Source: Sphingomonas sp. 32-62-10 (GTDB lineage: Bacteria > Pseudomonadota > Alphaproteobacteria > Sphingomonadales > Sphingomonadaceae). Taken from it: a stretch of 64,000 nt of DNA. The notes beneath the pieces were generated by a model. It saw only the letters and a program-made list of their open reading frames with translations, ran no database searches and had not been told where the DNA came from. The translations under genes and the position numbers were made by a program. Numbering within the stretch: position 1 is the first letter of the stretch; every line of letters begins with the position of its first letter. Location of the stretch: the NCBI GenBank assembly GCA_002280555.1, contig NCEE01000014.1:18152-82151 (forward strand), written 5' to 3'. Below are positions 34,807 through 44,576 of this stretch, piece after piece.

Positions 34807-35574
34807 TTATCCGGGCAGACCGATCAGCGAGATTTGCCGACCATAATCGGGCTCGCCCAAATGCGTGGCGCGGCGATAGCTGAAGAAGCGCGCGGGATCG
34901 GCATAGGTGTCCAGCCCCAGCATCTCGACGGTCGCCACGCCTGCATGCGCGATTCGGTGGGCGACATAGGCTTCGAGATCGAACTGCTGATGGCCGGGCT
35001 TACTGGGGGAGAAGAAGCGCTCATTCGCCGGATCATCCTCCGCAAAACGTGCGGCAAAGCCGTCATCCACCTCATAACTCGCGCGCGCGATGCACGGGCC
35101 GATCGCGGCGACGATCCGGTCACGGTCGGCCCCCAGCGCCAGCATCGCCTCGATCGTCGCGTCGGTCACGCCGCCCAACGCGCCCTTCCAGCCGGCATGG
35201 GCGGCACCGATCACCCCGGACGCCTTGTCGGCGAACAGCACCGGCACGCAATCGGCGGTCAGGATGCCGAGCAACAGGCCCGGTCGATCGGTAACGAGCG
35301 CATCGGCGCGCGGGCGGGCATCGTCATCGAAGGGAGACGTGACGATCACGGCCTCCGCCGAATGCACCTGATACAAGGTGACGAGCGTACTGCCCGGCAG
35401 GACCGAGTCGATCGCGCGGCGTTGATTCTCGATCAGCTCGGGCGTGGGCGGCTGGCCGCGACGCCCCATGTCGAGCGATGCCATCGCCCCGGTCGACACG
35501 CCCCCGCGCCGCCCCAGAAAGCCATGCGCGACCCCGTCGAGCGCGCGGGCGCGGATGACCTCGACATCGCTCAC
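34807..35574 (-). CDS. pgeF: Peptidoglycan editing factor PgeF (laccase-domain protein)
   Basis: 255 aa. A multicopper-polyphenol-oxidase-like (YfiH) domain: QVHSAE with the first metal His, LTADCVPVLF with the Cys, and GAAHAGWKGAL with the second His. The E. coli homologue removes wrongly inserted L-Ser from peptidoglycan precursors, and others act as purine nucleoside hydrolases or phosphorylases. Last gene of the operon lgt-midA-GNAT-pgeF; its start overlaps the GNAT stop by 4 nt. Confidence 0.9.
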   Translation of the reverse strand: MSDVEVIRARALDGVAHGFLGRRGGVSTGAMASLDMGRRGQPPTPELIENQRRAIDSVLPGSTLVTLYQVHSAEAVIVTSPFDDDARPRADALVTDRPGLLLGILTADCVPVLFADKASGVIGAAHAGWKGALGGVTDATIEAMLALGADRDRIVAAIGPCIARASYEVDDGFAARFAEDDPANERFFSPSKPGHQQFDLEAYVAHRIAHAGVATVEMLGLDTYADPARFFSYRRATHLGEPDYGRQISLIGLPG

Positions 35575-36098
35575 AACACCAGCTGCATGATCAGGTCACG
35601 GTCGACCTGGGTCCCGGTCGGGAACGCATAATCGCCGATATGGACGAAATCGTAGCGCGCATAGAATCGCTGGGCACGGAAATTTTCCTCCCATACCGTC
35701 AGCACCAAAGCGGTGGCAGCACGGCGGCGGGCCTCGTCGATCGTCCAGTCCATCAGCGCCTGGGCGATGCCGCGTCCATGCCAGTCGGCGGCGATATAGA
35801 GCTGGCTCAGCTGAAGCGCACCGGGCAGCACCGCGGGATCATCGAGCCAGACGGGCGAGAGTTTGACATAACCGGTGATGGCATCACCCGCGCAGGCGAG
35901 CCGAAAGTGATGCGCTGGATCTGCCAGGCTGCGGATCAGCGCCCCGTCCGGGCCGTACGCCTTGTCGACGTACAGAGCGATATCGCTGGCGGGCGCCGAA
36001 TGCTCGAACGTTTCGAGCCAGATCTTGCGGGCCATCGCGTCGAGCGCGGGGCCGTCGGCCTGGGTCGCGTCGCGATAGATGATGGGGACGGCGTTCAT
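35571..36098 (-). CDS. GNAT-family N-acetyltransferase
   Basis: 175 aa. The acetyl-CoA pyrophosphate loop LYIADWHGRGIAQALMD-like segment (seen as YIAADWHGRGIAQAL, residues about 109-123) and LTVWEENFRAQRFYARYDF are standard GNAT motifs A and B. The substrate is unknown. Both ends overlap neighbours by 4 nt (midA upstream, pgeF downstream), so it is translated as part of the lgt operon. Confidence 0.88.
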   Translation of the reverse strand: MNAVPIIYRDATQADGPALDAMARKIWLETFEHSAPASDIALYVDKAYGPDGALIRSLADPAHHFRLACAGDAITGYVKLSPVWLDDPAVLPGALQLSQLYIAADWHGRGIAQALMDWTIDEARRRAATALVLTVWEENFRAQRFYARYDFVHIGDYAFPTGTQVDRDLIMQLVL

Positions 36099-37126
36099 GG
36101 GAAACCTGCAGGGTGCGGCCAGCCGGGCGCGGTGATAGCAAGGGCCTTGAACAGGCTGCCCATCTGGTCGGGAGCTACTAGCCGCTCGCGATCGGCCGCC
36201 ACCGCCTCGCCAAGCGCCGCCGCGCGCGCATTGATGCCGAGCGCGACGAGCAGCGCGCCCTGTTCGACCGGGCCGAACGCTGATGCGCCTGCGGTCATCG
36301 CCGCCGCGGCGAGGGTGGCGAAATCGACATGCGCGGTCAGGTCATGCTCGCCGGGGTGCTCGAACGGGTTGACGAAGCGCCCACGCTGCATCGCCTGCAG
36401 CGTGTCGCCAATCGCCGGGCCTTCATAGCCATAATCGATCGTCAGCATCGCGCCGCCCTGCCGCGCAATCCGCCCGGCCAGGTCACGCATCACCGCCACG
36501 CTGGCGGGCGATGTTTCGATGACCGATCCAGGGACGGCATCGCGCAGTTCGGGCGGCAGGATGTCGCCCGGCACCTGCTTGCCCGCGATCGGCAGGAATA
36601 ACGTGTCCTGGCACGCGACGAGTCGTTCGTGCCAGCCATACCCCCCGCGCACCAATTGGCGGATCGGCAGCGCATCGAAAAACTCATTGGCGATGATCAG
36701 CAGCGCAGCATCGTCCGGCAATGTCGTCGTATCGTCATGCCAGGTTGCATCGGGCACCCGCGCCGCCTGTGCTGTGCGCAAGGTGGGGCTGGTCTCGACG
36801 AAGTGCACTGGCGGCGTCAGCCCGGCCTTGGCCATTACCCGCAGCGCATCGGCCGCCAGCGTGCCGCGACCCGGCCCAAGCTCGACATAAGCAGCAGGCG
36901 GTCGACCGCCGCGATCCCAGAGATCGGCGAGCCACGCGCCGATCAGCTCGCCGAACATCTGGCTGATTTCGGGCGCGGTGGTGAAATCGCTGCCCAGCGG
37001 ATCGCGCGTGGCGTAATAATGCGCGTTGGCGGCGGCCATATACTGCGCGAGCGAGATCGGCCCGGCGAGCGTGACCGCGCGGGCTAGCCGGTCGGGCAGG
37101 GTGGCATCCAACACTGGTGCCTCCAT
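36095..37126 (-). CDS. SAM-dependent methyltransferase, MidA/NDUFAF7 family
   Basis: 343 aa. Family markers are ISLAQYMAAANAHYYATRDPLG, SDFTTAPEISQMFGELIG, the SAM loop YVELGPGRGTLAAD and IANEFFDALPIRQLV. The mitochondrial homologue NDUFAF7 dimethylates an arginine of complex I, and the bacterial role is presumed to be arginine methylation. The start is ATG 37126, one nt after the lgt stop, and its end overlaps the GNAT gene. Confidence 0.9.
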   Translation of the reverse strand: MEAPVLDATLPDRLARAVTLAGPISLAQYMAAANAHYYATRDPLGSDFTTAPEISQMFGELIGAWLADLWDRGGRPPAAYVELGPGRGTLAADALRVMAKAGLTPPVHFVETSPTLRTAQAARVPDATWHDDTTTLPDDAALLIIANEFFDALPIRQLVRGGYGWHERLVACQDTLFLPIAGKQVPGDILPPELRDAVPGSVIETSPASVAVMRDLAGRIARQGGAMLTIDYGYEGPAIGDTLQAMQRGRFVNPFEHPGEHDLTAHVDFATLAAAAMTAGASAFGPVEQGALLVALGINARAAALGEAVAADRERLVAPDQMGSLFKALAITAPGWPHPAGFP

Positions 37127-37127
37127 C

Positions 37128-38000
37128 TCAGGCGACGCTTTCGCCCCCGGCGATCGGCTCGACGCGCTCGCGACGACCCTTGGCGGTGGCGATCAGGTAA
37201 GCACCGCCCAGGATCATCGGCACGCACAACCATTGGCCCATGTGCAGCCCGGTTGCCGCCGCGAATTCGCGCAGCTGCTCATCGGGTTCGCGGAAAAATT
37301 CGACGATGAAACGCGCGATTCCGTAACCGCCGATGAAGATGCCGACGAGCTTGCCCGGTTCGTACCGCATCTTGGTGCGCCAGAAGCAGAACCACAGGAC
37401 CGCAAACAGCACGATCCCTTCAAGCCCGGCCTCGTAGAGCTGGCTGGGGTGGCGGGCGATGTCATCGCCGGTGCGCGGGAAGATGATCGCCCAGGGCGCA
37501 TCGCTTGGCATGCCGTAAAGCTCACCATTAACGAAATTGGCGATCCGCCCGAAAAACAGTCCGAATGGCACGGTACAGGCCACATAGTCATGCACGCGCA
37601 GCCATTGCAGCCCTTGCGACCGAGCAAACAGGATCAGGCCGACCGAGGTGCCGATCACGCCGCCGTGGAATGACATCCCGCCATCCCACAGCCGAAAGAC
37701 CTGAAGCGGTGTCAGCAACATCGCCGGCTGATAGAACAGCACATAGCCGATTCGCCCGCCAAGGATGACACCCAGTGTGGCGTAGAATACGACATCGTCG
37801 GCATGGCGCCGTGCCATCGGCGATCCCGGTTGCGCGACCAGCTTCAGCAGATACCACCAGCCCGCCATGATCCCCGCGACATAGGATATCGAATACCATT
37901 TCAGGCTGAACCAGCCGATCCGAAAGATCGTGTCGTTCAGTCCCAGATCGGTAAACCGGATATGGTCGGTGGCGGCGGCGGCAACAGTTGTCAGGATCAA
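37128..38000 (-). CDS. lgt: Prolipoprotein diacylglyceryl transferase
   Basis: 290 aa, seven membrane helices. It moves diacylglycerol from phosphatidylglycerol to the lipobox Cys of prolipoproteins. Signatures: [16 protein letters not shown] at the N-terminus, [12 protein letters not shown] and [13 protein letters not shown] (the Lgt motif), then [13 protein letters not shown]. No ATG fits; TTG 38000, a few nt after GGGGAAAAG, places the start where homologues begin. First gene of the operon continuing into midA. The acyl-CoA synthetase gene is divergent 66 nt away. Confidence 0.93.
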   Translation of the reverse strand: MILTTVAAAATDHIRFTDLGLNDTIFRIGWFSLKWYSISYVAGIMAGWWYLLKLVAQPGSPMARRHADDVVFYATLGVILGGRIGYVLFYQPAMLLTPLQVFRLWDGGMSFHGGVIGTSVGLILFARSQGLQWLRVHDYVACTVPFGLFFGRIANFVNGELYGMPSDAPWAIIFPRTGDDIARHPSQLYEAGLEGIVLFAVLWFCFWRTKMRYEPGKLVGIFIGGYGIARFIVEFFREPDEQLREFAAATGLHMGQWLCVPMILGGAYLIATAKGRRERVEPIAGGESVA

Positions 38001-38066
38001 GGCTTTTCCCCAGGCTGCGAAGCTTCCATAAGGGGGTCTGGCGATAAGACCAAGAGGGAGAGACGA

Positions 38067-39779
38067 ATGCCGAGCGAGCTGGATCGCCGAATTGATCGGG
38101 GAATTGCCGCGCTGACCGCGCTTAGCGGCCAGATGCCGGTGGTTCCCGTTGAACTTCAGGGCCGTAGCTATCCGACGATCGCGGTCGCACCACCTGCACT
38201 GACCTATTATTTCGCGCATTTCTGCAACGAACATGCCGACAAGACATTTCTCGTCTCGGGTGACGAACGCCTGACTTTTGCCGAGGTCTATGCGCTGGCG
38301 CAGCAAGCGGCGCGTGCGCTGATCGACGGATGCGGCGTAAAGCAGGGCGACCGGGTGGGAATCGCGATGCGCAATTCGCCGTCCTGGATTGCGCTTTATA
38401 TGGGCATCCTGATGGCCGGTGGCATCGCCACCTTGCTCAATGGCTGGTGGCAGACGAGCGAGCTAGCCAATGCGATTACCGATGTTGATTGCAATCTGGT
38501 GTTCGCCGATGCACCGCGCGCCCAGCGGCTCGAGGAGGCAACGGGGCTCGGCGCGCAGGTAATCGCAATCGATGATCGCCTGCCCTTGGCCGAAGCGCTC
38601 GCCCCCTTGTTCGCCAAGGGCGGCAGCGAGACGACGGCGCTGCCCATGCTGCGCGGTGACGATGATGCAACCATCCTGTTCACCAGCGGCTCGACTGGGC
38701 AATCGAAGGGCGCGCTTTCGGATCACCGCGCGGTGACGCAGGCGGTGTTCAATTATCTCGCCAGCGCGCTGATGATGCTCGGCATTTCGACCGAGGATGG
38801 CAATCCCGTCACCGTTCAGCACGCGACGTTGCTCAATGTGCCGCTGTTCCACGTCACTGCCGAAGTGCCGGTGTTCCTACAAAGCTTTGCGATGGGGCGA
38901 AAGCTCGTCCTGATGCCCAAATGGGATGCCGAAGAAGCGATGCGGCTGATCGAGCGGGAGAAGGTGACTTATTTCGTCGGCGTGCCGCTGATGAGCTTTG
39001 AGATCCTCACGCATCCGAAGCGATCGACCTATGACCTGTCGACGGTGACTGACTTCGCCGCTGGTGGCGCGCCCCGCCCGGTCGAGCATGTCCGCCGCCT
39101 CAATGAGGAAATGGGCGGTGGCGCCCCCTTGCTCGGCTATGGATTGACAGAGACGAACGGGATTGGCTGCGGCAATTTCCGGAGCAATTATCTCGCCAAG
39201 CCCAATTCCACGGGCCGCGCCTCTGCGCCGCTGGTCGATCTTGCGATCTTGGACGGTTCGGGCAAGCCGGTGATCCAGGGCTATCTCGGCGAAGTCGCGA
39301 TCCGGTCGATCTGCAACTTCAAAGGCTATTGGAATCGCCCCGATGCCACCCGCGACGCCTTTACCGCTGATCGCTATTTCCTGACGGGCGATATCGGTTA
39401 CCTCGACGAGGACGGCTATCTGTTTATCGTCGATCGCAAGAAGGATATCATCATCCGCGGTGGTGAGAATATCTCATGCCAGGAAGTCGAAGCGGCGCTG
39501 TACGAGCATCCGCACGTCGCCGAAGCGGCGGTGTTCGGCCTGCCCGACGAGCGGTTTGGCGAGGTGCCGGGTGCTGTCGTCCACATTCGCCCCGGCGAAA
39601 TCGTCGATGCCGAAACATTGTGCGAATTTCTGGGCGGGCGAATCGCGGCGTTCAAGGTGCCCCGGCGCATCTGGATCACCGAAGGTCCGCTGCCGCGGCT
39701 TGGCACCGAAAAGATCGACAAGGTCTCGCTCCGCACCGCCTATCGCGAGATTTATGCCACCGAATCAGCCGCTGCCTGA
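38067..39779 (+). CDS. Class I adenylate-forming acyl-CoA synthetase
   Basis: 570 aa. It activates a carboxylic acid as acyl-AMP and then acyl-CoA. Motifs: the P-loop [26 protein letters not shown], the ribose-binding Asp in [16 protein letters not shown] and [15 protein letters not shown], with a C-terminal KVPRRIWIT...LGTEKIDK lysine region. It is fatty-acyl-CoA-synthetase-like, but chain length and acid type are unknown. The start is ATG 38067 with GAGGGAG upstream. Upstream it is divergent from lgt. Confidence 0.88.
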   Translation: MPSELDRRIDRGIAALTALSGQMPVVPVELQGRSYPTIAVAPPALTYYFAHFCNEHADKTFLVSGDERLTFAEVYALAQQAARALIDGCGVKQGDRVGIAMRNSPSWIALYMGILMAGGIATLLNGWWQTSELANAITDVDCNLVFADAPRAQRLEEATGLGAQVIAIDDRLPLAEALAPLFAKGGSETTALPMLRGDDDATILFTSGSTGQSKGALSDHRAVTQAVFNYLASALMMLGISTEDGNPVTVQHATLLNVPLFHVTAEVPVFLQSFAMGRKLVLMPKWDAEEAMRLIEREKVTYFVGVPLMSFEILTHPKRSTYDLSTVTDFAAGGAPRPVEHVRRLNEEMGGGAPLLGYGLTETNGIGCGNFRSNYLAKPNSTGRASAPLVDLAILDGSGKPVIQGYLGEVAIRSICNFKGYWNRPDATRDAFTADRYFLTGDIGYLDEDGYLFIVDRKKDIIIRGGENISCQEVEAALYEHPHVAEAAVFGLPDERFGEVPGAVVHIRPGEIVDAETLCEFLGGRIAAFKVPRRIWITEGPLPRLGTEKIDKVSLRTAYREIYATESAAA

Positions 39780-39816
39780 TCTGGCGCCCATCGCTGCACC
39801 GCGATAGAGCGGGGCA

Positions 39817-42078
39817 ATGGCGAAGGGTGGTATCAGTGATCGGATCGGTAGCAGGATCGGGCAGGGCGTTAACCGGCGCTCGCTGCTGATCGGCGGCGGC
39901 GCTGGCGTCGGCTTGCTCGTCGCCTGGGCGATCTGGCCGCGCCGCTATCTCCCCAATCTCACCGCTGCACCGGGGGAAAAGATCTTCGGGGCCTGGCTGA
40001 AAATCGGTGAGGATGGCCATGTATCGGTCGCGGTGCCGCAGGCCGAGCATGGCCAGGGCGTCTACACGACGATGCCGCAGATCGTGGCCGATGAGCTTGG
40101 CGCAGACTGGCGGCGGGTGGGGGTGGAGCCTGCTCCACTCAACCCGCTTTATGCCAATGATCTGGGCGCAGGGGAATTGTTCGAAGGCGTTTTCGCCGGC
40201 ATCCCCGAAGCACTGAAAAAGACCCATGTTGTACGCACCGCGCTGGTGCTGACGGCGGGATCAAGCTCGATCCGCAATTTCGAGGGCGATTTGCGCCAAG
40301 CGGGTGCTGCAGCGCGCGTATTGCTGTGCAAAGTCGCGGCGCGGCGCTGGGGGGTCGACTGGCGCGCGTGCGATAGCGCGGCCGGATTTGTGACGCATGG
40401 CAACCGGAAGCTCGGCTTCGGCGCGCTTGCGGCTGAGGCGGCGCGGGAATCCGTGCCCAAAGAGCTGCCGTTGCGGCAAGGTAATGTCGCGCGGCTAACC
40501 GGCCGATCGCTGCCGCGTCTTGACGTGCCGTCAAAGGTTGACGGGTCCGCCGGGTTTGCGGGCGATGTCCGTCTGCCTGACATGGTGTTCGCTGCCATTC
40601 GCCAGGGCCCGGTCGGTGACAGCCGTTTGACCAAGATTAATCGCACCGCTGCCACCAAGATCAGGGGCGTGATTGAGGTAATTCAGGAGCCGCGCTGGGT
40701 TGCGGTGATTGCCAATAATTGGTGGGCCGCGAACCGCGCGCTCGATGCGCTCGTGCCGACATTTGCGACCCGGGGATCGCTGGTGAACAGCGACAGCATT
40801 GGTGCTGCTTTGGCGCGCGCGCTTGACGGTCCCGGCCAGCGCATGGCGGCGCAAGGCGATCTGGCGGCTGTGTTCAAGGGCGCGCAGGTGGTGACCGCCG
40901 ATTATCAGGTGGGTCTGGGCCTCCATGCCGCGCTGGAAACGATGACGGCAACGGCACGGATTGAAAACGGCGTGCTCGAGTTGTGGTTGCCGACTCAGGC
41001 GCCGGGATTGGCACGGGCGGCTGCCGCCGCCGCAATCGGGGTGTCGCCGGATTCGGTGATTGTGCACCCCATGCTGATCGGCGGGTCGTTCGGCGCCAAT
41101 CTGGAACATGACGTCGCCGCCCAGGCCGCAATGATTGCCAAGCGCATCAAGCGCCCGGTGCAGCTTGTCTGGTCCCGGTACGAAGATCTGCTGCACGATC
41201 GCTACCGCCCGCCAGCTGCGGCACGGATGACGGCCCGGCTGGGGCCGAACGGCGCAATCATGGGCTGGCTTGCCAAAATTGCCGCACCAAATACCGGGCG
41301 CGAACTTGCCGATCGGCTCACCACGAGCGATCCGGCGGTGCGGGCGGCATTGGCGCTGGAGGGGGCCGGCGATCCCTATGCGGTGGCAGGCGCGCTGCCG
41401 ATTTATCGATTCCCAGCCTATGCAATCGATCACCACCCGGCCGATATCGGCGTGCCGACGGGCCATTGGCGGTCGGGTGCGCATAGCTACACCGCGTTCT
41501 TCACCGAGTGTTTTCTTGACGAACTTGCCCATGTTGCGGGCACCGAACCGCTCTCGTTTCGGGTATCCATAACGGCCGAGCCGCGGTTGGTGCGGTGCCT
41601 GTCGACAGCGGCGGCGCTGGGTGGCTGGGAAGGCGGGGTGCCCGGCAGCGCCCAGGGCATCGCCTGCCACAGCTTTCGCGGCAGCCATATCGCGGTGCTG
41701 GCAGAGGCGCATTTCGAGGACGGTCAACGCCCGGTTGTCGACCGGATTGTTGCAGCGGTGGATTGCGGACGCCAAATTAATCCCGATATCGTTCGGCAAC
41801 AGATTGAAGGCGGGCTGATTTTCGGCATGGCGGGGGCATTGGGGGGATCAACTGACTTTACCGAAAATGTTGCCGATGCGCGAAGTTTTGCTGATCTGCG
41901 CCTGCCGCGCCTCGCCGATATTCCCGACATCACGATCGAAATGATCCGCAGTGAGGCAGAGCCTGGCGGCGTCAGCGAACTGGCGGTGCCGCCAGTCGCG
42001 CCAGCGATTGCCAATGCGCTTCAGGCAAGTGCGGGGTTTCGTTTGCGACGCTTGCCGTTTACCGCATCTGCAGCATGA
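39817..42078 (+). CDS. Molybdopterin-binding subunit of an aldehyde oxidase/isoquinoline 1-oxidoreductase-like enzyme
   Basis: 753 aa. A twin-arginine-like signal (NRRSLLIGGGAGVGLLVAWA, residues 19-38) precedes a xanthine-oxidase-family molybdenum domain: QAEHGQGVYTTMPQIVADEL, GSFGANLEHDVAAQA, VDCGRQINPDIVRQQIEGG, and GGVSELAVPPVAPAIANAL holding the presumed active-site Glu. The architecture is that of IorB-like large subunits. No [2Fe-2S] small subunit or XdhC-type chaperone is beside it, so its electron-transfer partner must lie elsewhere or be missing. It overlaps hemH by 4 nt. Confidence 0.85.
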   Translation: MAKGGISDRIGSRIGQGVNRRSLLIGGGAGVGLLVAWAIWPRRYLPNLTAAPGEKIFGAWLKIGEDGHVSVAVPQAEHGQGVYTTMPQIVADELGADWRRVGVEPAPLNPLYANDLGAGELFEGVFAGIPEALKKTHVVRTALVLTAGSSSIRNFEGDLRQAGAAARVLLCKVAARRWGVDWRACDSAAGFVTHGNRKLGFGALAAEAARESVPKELPLRQGNVARLTGRSLPRLDVPSKVDGSAGFAGDVRLPDMVFAAIRQGPVGDSRLTKINRTAATKIRGVIEVIQEPRWVAVIANNWWAANRALDALVPTFATRGSLVNSDSIGAALARALDGPGQRMAAQGDLAAVFKGAQVVTADYQVGLGLHAALETMTATARIENGVLELWLPTQAPGLARAAAAAAIGVSPDSVIVHPMLIGGSFGANLEHDVAAQAAMIAKRIKRPVQLVWSRYEDLLHDRYRPPAAARMTARLGPNGAIMGWLAKIAAPNTGRELADRLTTSDPAVRAALALEGAGDPYAVAGALPIYRFPAYAIDHHPADIGVPTGHWRSGAHSYTAFFTECFLDELAHVAGTEPLSFRVSITAEPRLVRCLSTAAALGGWEGGVPGSAQGIACHSFRGSHIAVLAEAHFEDGQRPVVDRIVAAVDCGRQINPDIVRQQIEGGLIFGMAGALGGSTDFTENVADARSFADLRLPRLADIPDITIEMIRSEAEPGGVSELAVPPVAPAIANALQASAGFRLRRLPFTASAA

Positions 42079-43097
42079 TTCCCCCCACTAATCACTTGCC
42101 CGCCGATCATCCGCCCGTTGCCCCGCGCAAACTGGGGGTGTTGTTGACGAATTTGGGAACGCCCGACGGGCCCGACACCAAATCGGTGAAACGCTATCTG
42201 GCGGAGTTCCTGTCGGACCGGCGGGTGGTGGAGATTCCCCAATTCTTGTGGCAACCGATTCTGCGCGGGATCATCCTCAATACCCGCCCGCAGAAATCGG
42301 CGGAGGCCTATGCGCAAGTCTGGGGGCCGGACGGATCACCGCTCGCGAGCATCACAAAGGCGCAGAGTGCGGCGCTGCAGGGCGCATTCGGCCCGCATGT
42401 GACGGTCGATTGGGCGATGCGCTATGGTAAGCCATCCATCCCCGATCGATTGCAGGCGATGAAGGATGCCGGGTGCGACCGCATTCTGGTCGCGCCGCTT
42501 TATCCGCAATATTGTGGTGCGACGACCGCGACCGCTAATGACAAGGCATTCGAGGCACTGGCGGCGATGCGCTGGCAGCCGGCGATGCGCACGCTGCCGC
42601 CTTATTATGACGATCCGCTCTATATCGGTGCGCTTCATCGCTCGATCGAGACGGGGCTGGCGGGGCTCGATTTCACCCCCGATGCGCTGGTGGTGAGCTT
42701 TCACGGCATGCCGGTGCGTACGCTTGAGCTTGGCGATCCCTATCATTGCCATTGCCAGAAGACCGCGCGCTTGCTGGGGGAGGCGCTGGGCCGTCCCGTC
42801 ATCATCACCTTTCAGTCGCGCTTTGGTCGTGCAAAATGGCTCGAACCCGCGACCGATGACACGCTTGAGGCGCTGCCGGGCAAGGGCATCAAGAAAATCG
42901 CGATCATCGCACCGGGCTTCTCCGCCGATTGCCTCGAAACGCTCGAAGAACTGGCGATTCGGGGGAGGGAAAGTTTTGAGGAACATGGCGGTACCGATTT
43001 TGCCTATATCCCGTGCCTGAATGACAGTGATGGCGGCATCACGATGCTGCGCGCGTTGATTGCTCGCGAGCTTGAAGGCTGGCAGGTCTCGCCCTAG
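42075..43097 (+). CDS. hemH: Ferrochelatase
   Basis: 340 aa. It inserts ferrous iron into protoporphyrin IX, the last step of heme synthesis. Markers: KLGVLLTNLGTPDGPD, the metal-path His210 in VVSFHGMPVR, YHCHCQKTARLL, FQSRFGRAKWLEP and the C-terminal CLNDSDGGI. The start ATG overlaps the stop of the molybdenum-hydroxylase gene (ATGA), indicating translational coupling of two seemingly unrelated enzymes. Confidence 0.96.
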   Translation: MIPPTNHLPADHPPVAPRKLGVLLTNLGTPDGPDTKSVKRYLAEFLSDRRVVEIPQFLWQPILRGIILNTRPQKSAEAYAQVWGPDGSPLASITKAQSAALQGAFGPHVTVDWAMRYGKPSIPDRLQAMKDAGCDRILVAPLYPQYCGATTATANDKAFEALAAMRWQPAMRTLPPYYDDPLYIGALHRSIETGLAGLDFTPDALVVSFHGMPVRTLELGDPYHCHCQKTARLLGEALGRPVIITFQSRFGRAKWLEPATDDTLEALPGKGIKKIAIIAPGFSADCLETLEELAIRGRESFEEHGGTDFAYIPCLNDSDGGITMLRALIARELEGWQVSP

Positions 43098-43132
43098 GGT
43101 TAGCCGATAAGAAGGCTATAGGGGAGAGAGTC

Positions 43133-43855
43133 ATGGCACGCGTTGCAATCGTCACCGGAGGAACGCGTGGCATTGGTGAGGCGATCAGCCTTGCCTTGCG
43201 CGACAGCGGGATGATCGTCGCCGCCAACTATGCCGGCAATGAAGCGCGCGCGCAGGATTTTACCAACCGTACCGGCATTGCCGCCTTCAAATGGGACGTG
43301 GCGGATTATGATGCGTGCCAGGCTGGGTGTGCCGCCGTCGCCGATGCGCTTGGGCCCGTCGATGTGCTGGTGAACAATGCCGGCATTACCCGGGACGGCA
43401 CGATCATGAAGCTGACCGCACAGGCCTGGAAAGAGGTGATCGACACCAATCTGGGCGGCTGCTTCAACATGGCAAAGGCGGTTTTCCCCGGCATGCGCGA
43501 TCGTAAATGGGGCCGGATCGTCAATATCGGGTCGATCAACGGCCAGGCAGGGCAATATGGTCAGGTCAACTATGCCGCCGCCAAATCGGGCATTCACGGT
43601 TTCACCAAGGCGCTGGCGCAGGAAGGCGCGAAGGCGGGCGTTACCGTCAACGCGATCGCGCCGGGCTATATCGATACTGACATGGTCGCCGCAGTGCCCG
43701 CCGATGTGCTGGAAAAGATCGTCGCCAAAATCCCGGTCGGGCGACTCGGTCAGGCGATGGAAATCGCGCGCGGCGTCGCGTTCCTCTGTTCCGAGGATGG
43801 CGGGTTCGTCACCGGATCGACGCTCAGCATCAATGGCGGGCAACATATGTACTGA
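43133..43855 (+). CDS. phaB: Acetoacetyl-CoA reductase
   Basis: 240 aa short-chain dehydrogenase. It reduces acetoacetyl-CoA to (R)-3-hydroxybutyryl-CoA for PHA synthesis. The Rossmann motif VTGGTRGIGEAI is at residues 7-18, NNAG at 81-84, and the catalytic Ser134, Tyr147 and Lys151 lie in NIGSINGQAGQYGQVN and YAAAKSG. The length and the GQYGQVNYAAAK stretch match the PhaB branch rather than FabG. The start is ATG 43133 with GGGGAGAG upstream. phaC and the phasin gene are 15 kb away; no phaA is in the window. Confidence 0.9.
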   Translation: MARVAIVTGGTRGIGEAISLALRDSGMIVAANYAGNEARAQDFTNRTGIAAFKWDVADYDACQAGCAAVADALGPVDVLVNNAGITRDGTIMKLTAQAWKEVIDTNLGGCFNMAKAVFPGMRDRKWGRIVNIGSINGQAGQYGQVNYAAAKSGIHGFTKALAQEGAKAGVTVNAIAPGYIDTDMVAAVPADVLEKIVAKIPVGRLGQAMEIARGVAFLCSEDGGFVTGSTLSINGGQHMY

Positions 43856-43884
43856 CGGCTGCGGGTCGGCAGCGCCCAAAATTC

Positions 43885-43914
43885 GGGGCCCGGCCTCATC
43901 AGAGACCGGGCCCC
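43885..43914. terminator. Strong hairpin between convergent genes
   Basis: GGGGCCCGG (43885-43893) pairs perfectly with CCGGGCCCC (43906-43914), and the inner CTC/GAG can extend the stem. No T-tract follows on either strand. It lies between the convergent phaB and glycine-zipper genes and probably acts as a bidirectional terminator or mRNA-end stabiliser. Confidence 0.6.
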
Positions 43915-43945
43915 ACCCTCGATACGCTACGCGAGGGAAACGGGT

Positions 43946-44395
43946 TTAGCGGAAGTTGCGGCAGCCATTGCGGCCATCACGTTCGATGGCGCGACCGGCG
44001 AGAGCGCCGCCGATACCACCGATCAAAGCACCAGCGGTACGATCGCCGCGTCCTGCAATCGAGTCGCCGAGCAGACCACCGGCAATCGCGCCGAGCAGCG
44101 CGCCGCCCGTGCCGTCGTTGCAGCGGCGATTGTTGCGGAAGTTCCGGCGGTTATTGAAACGGTTGTCATACCCCTGGTCATAATAGCCCTGGTTGTACCG
44201 ACCATCGTTGAACCGGCCGTCATTGAAGCGGTTGCCGCGATAATCGTCGCGGAAGCCGTCGCCGCGGAACTGCTGCTGCCGGTAATCGCCACGATAATCC
44301 CCCCGATAATCTTGGGCAGATGCCGAGCCGACGGGAACAAGGACGCTGGCGCTGATGGCGAGAGCGATGCTGGCAAGCGACAATTTCTTCAACAT
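43946..44395 (-). CDS. Secreted glycine-zipper protein with Arg/Asn/Tyr/Asp-rich repeats
   Basis: 149 aa. A signal peptide (residues 1-27, ending GSASAQ) is followed by a low-complexity stretch of short repeats (YRGDYRGDYR, then NDGRFNDGRYNQGYYDQGYDN and NNRRNFRNNRR), and then a glycine-zipper helical hairpin, GALLGAIAGGLLGDSIAG with GALIGGIGGALAGRAIE. Glycine-zipper proteins of this type sit in the outer membrane or periplasm (compare SlyB/RcnB-like proteins). The start is ATG 44395, 7 nt after AGGAG. The function is unknown, possibly envelope stress. Confidence 0.8.
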   Translation of the reverse strand: MLKKLSLASIALAISASVLVPVGSASAQDYRGDYRGDYRQQQFRGDGFRDDYRGNRFNDGRFNDGRYNQGYYDQGYDNRFNNRRNFRNNRRCNDGTGGALLGAIAGGLLGDSIAGRGDRTAGALIGGIGGALAGRAIERDGRNGCRNFR

Positions 44396-44576
44396 GGTCA
44401 TTCTCCTTTTCAGCACCCCGGTCGATTGATGGGCGTGCAATCATTCTTCGACCCTGCCCTTATGGAGGTGCCGCATTGACCCAAGTCTGAATGCACCTGT
44501 TATCGCCCGTTCATCGGCACCGGCGGCCACGCGATCGGCACTGCCATTTGCGTCGCCGAGCGATATGGGTGGGCAG

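Noticed and set aside
36095..38000. Lgt frame extended upstream of 38000 to about 38306
   Set aside because: The extension runs into the start region of the divergent acyl-CoA synthetase and shows no membrane or Lgt motif; TTG 38000 fits the family N-terminus.
43946..44395. Repetitive Arg/Asn/Tyr/Asp stretch as a CRISPR-like or tandem DNA repeat
   Set aside because: The repetition is in the protein (short, imperfect, in frame) inside a secreted glycine-zipper gene; there are no regular spacers.
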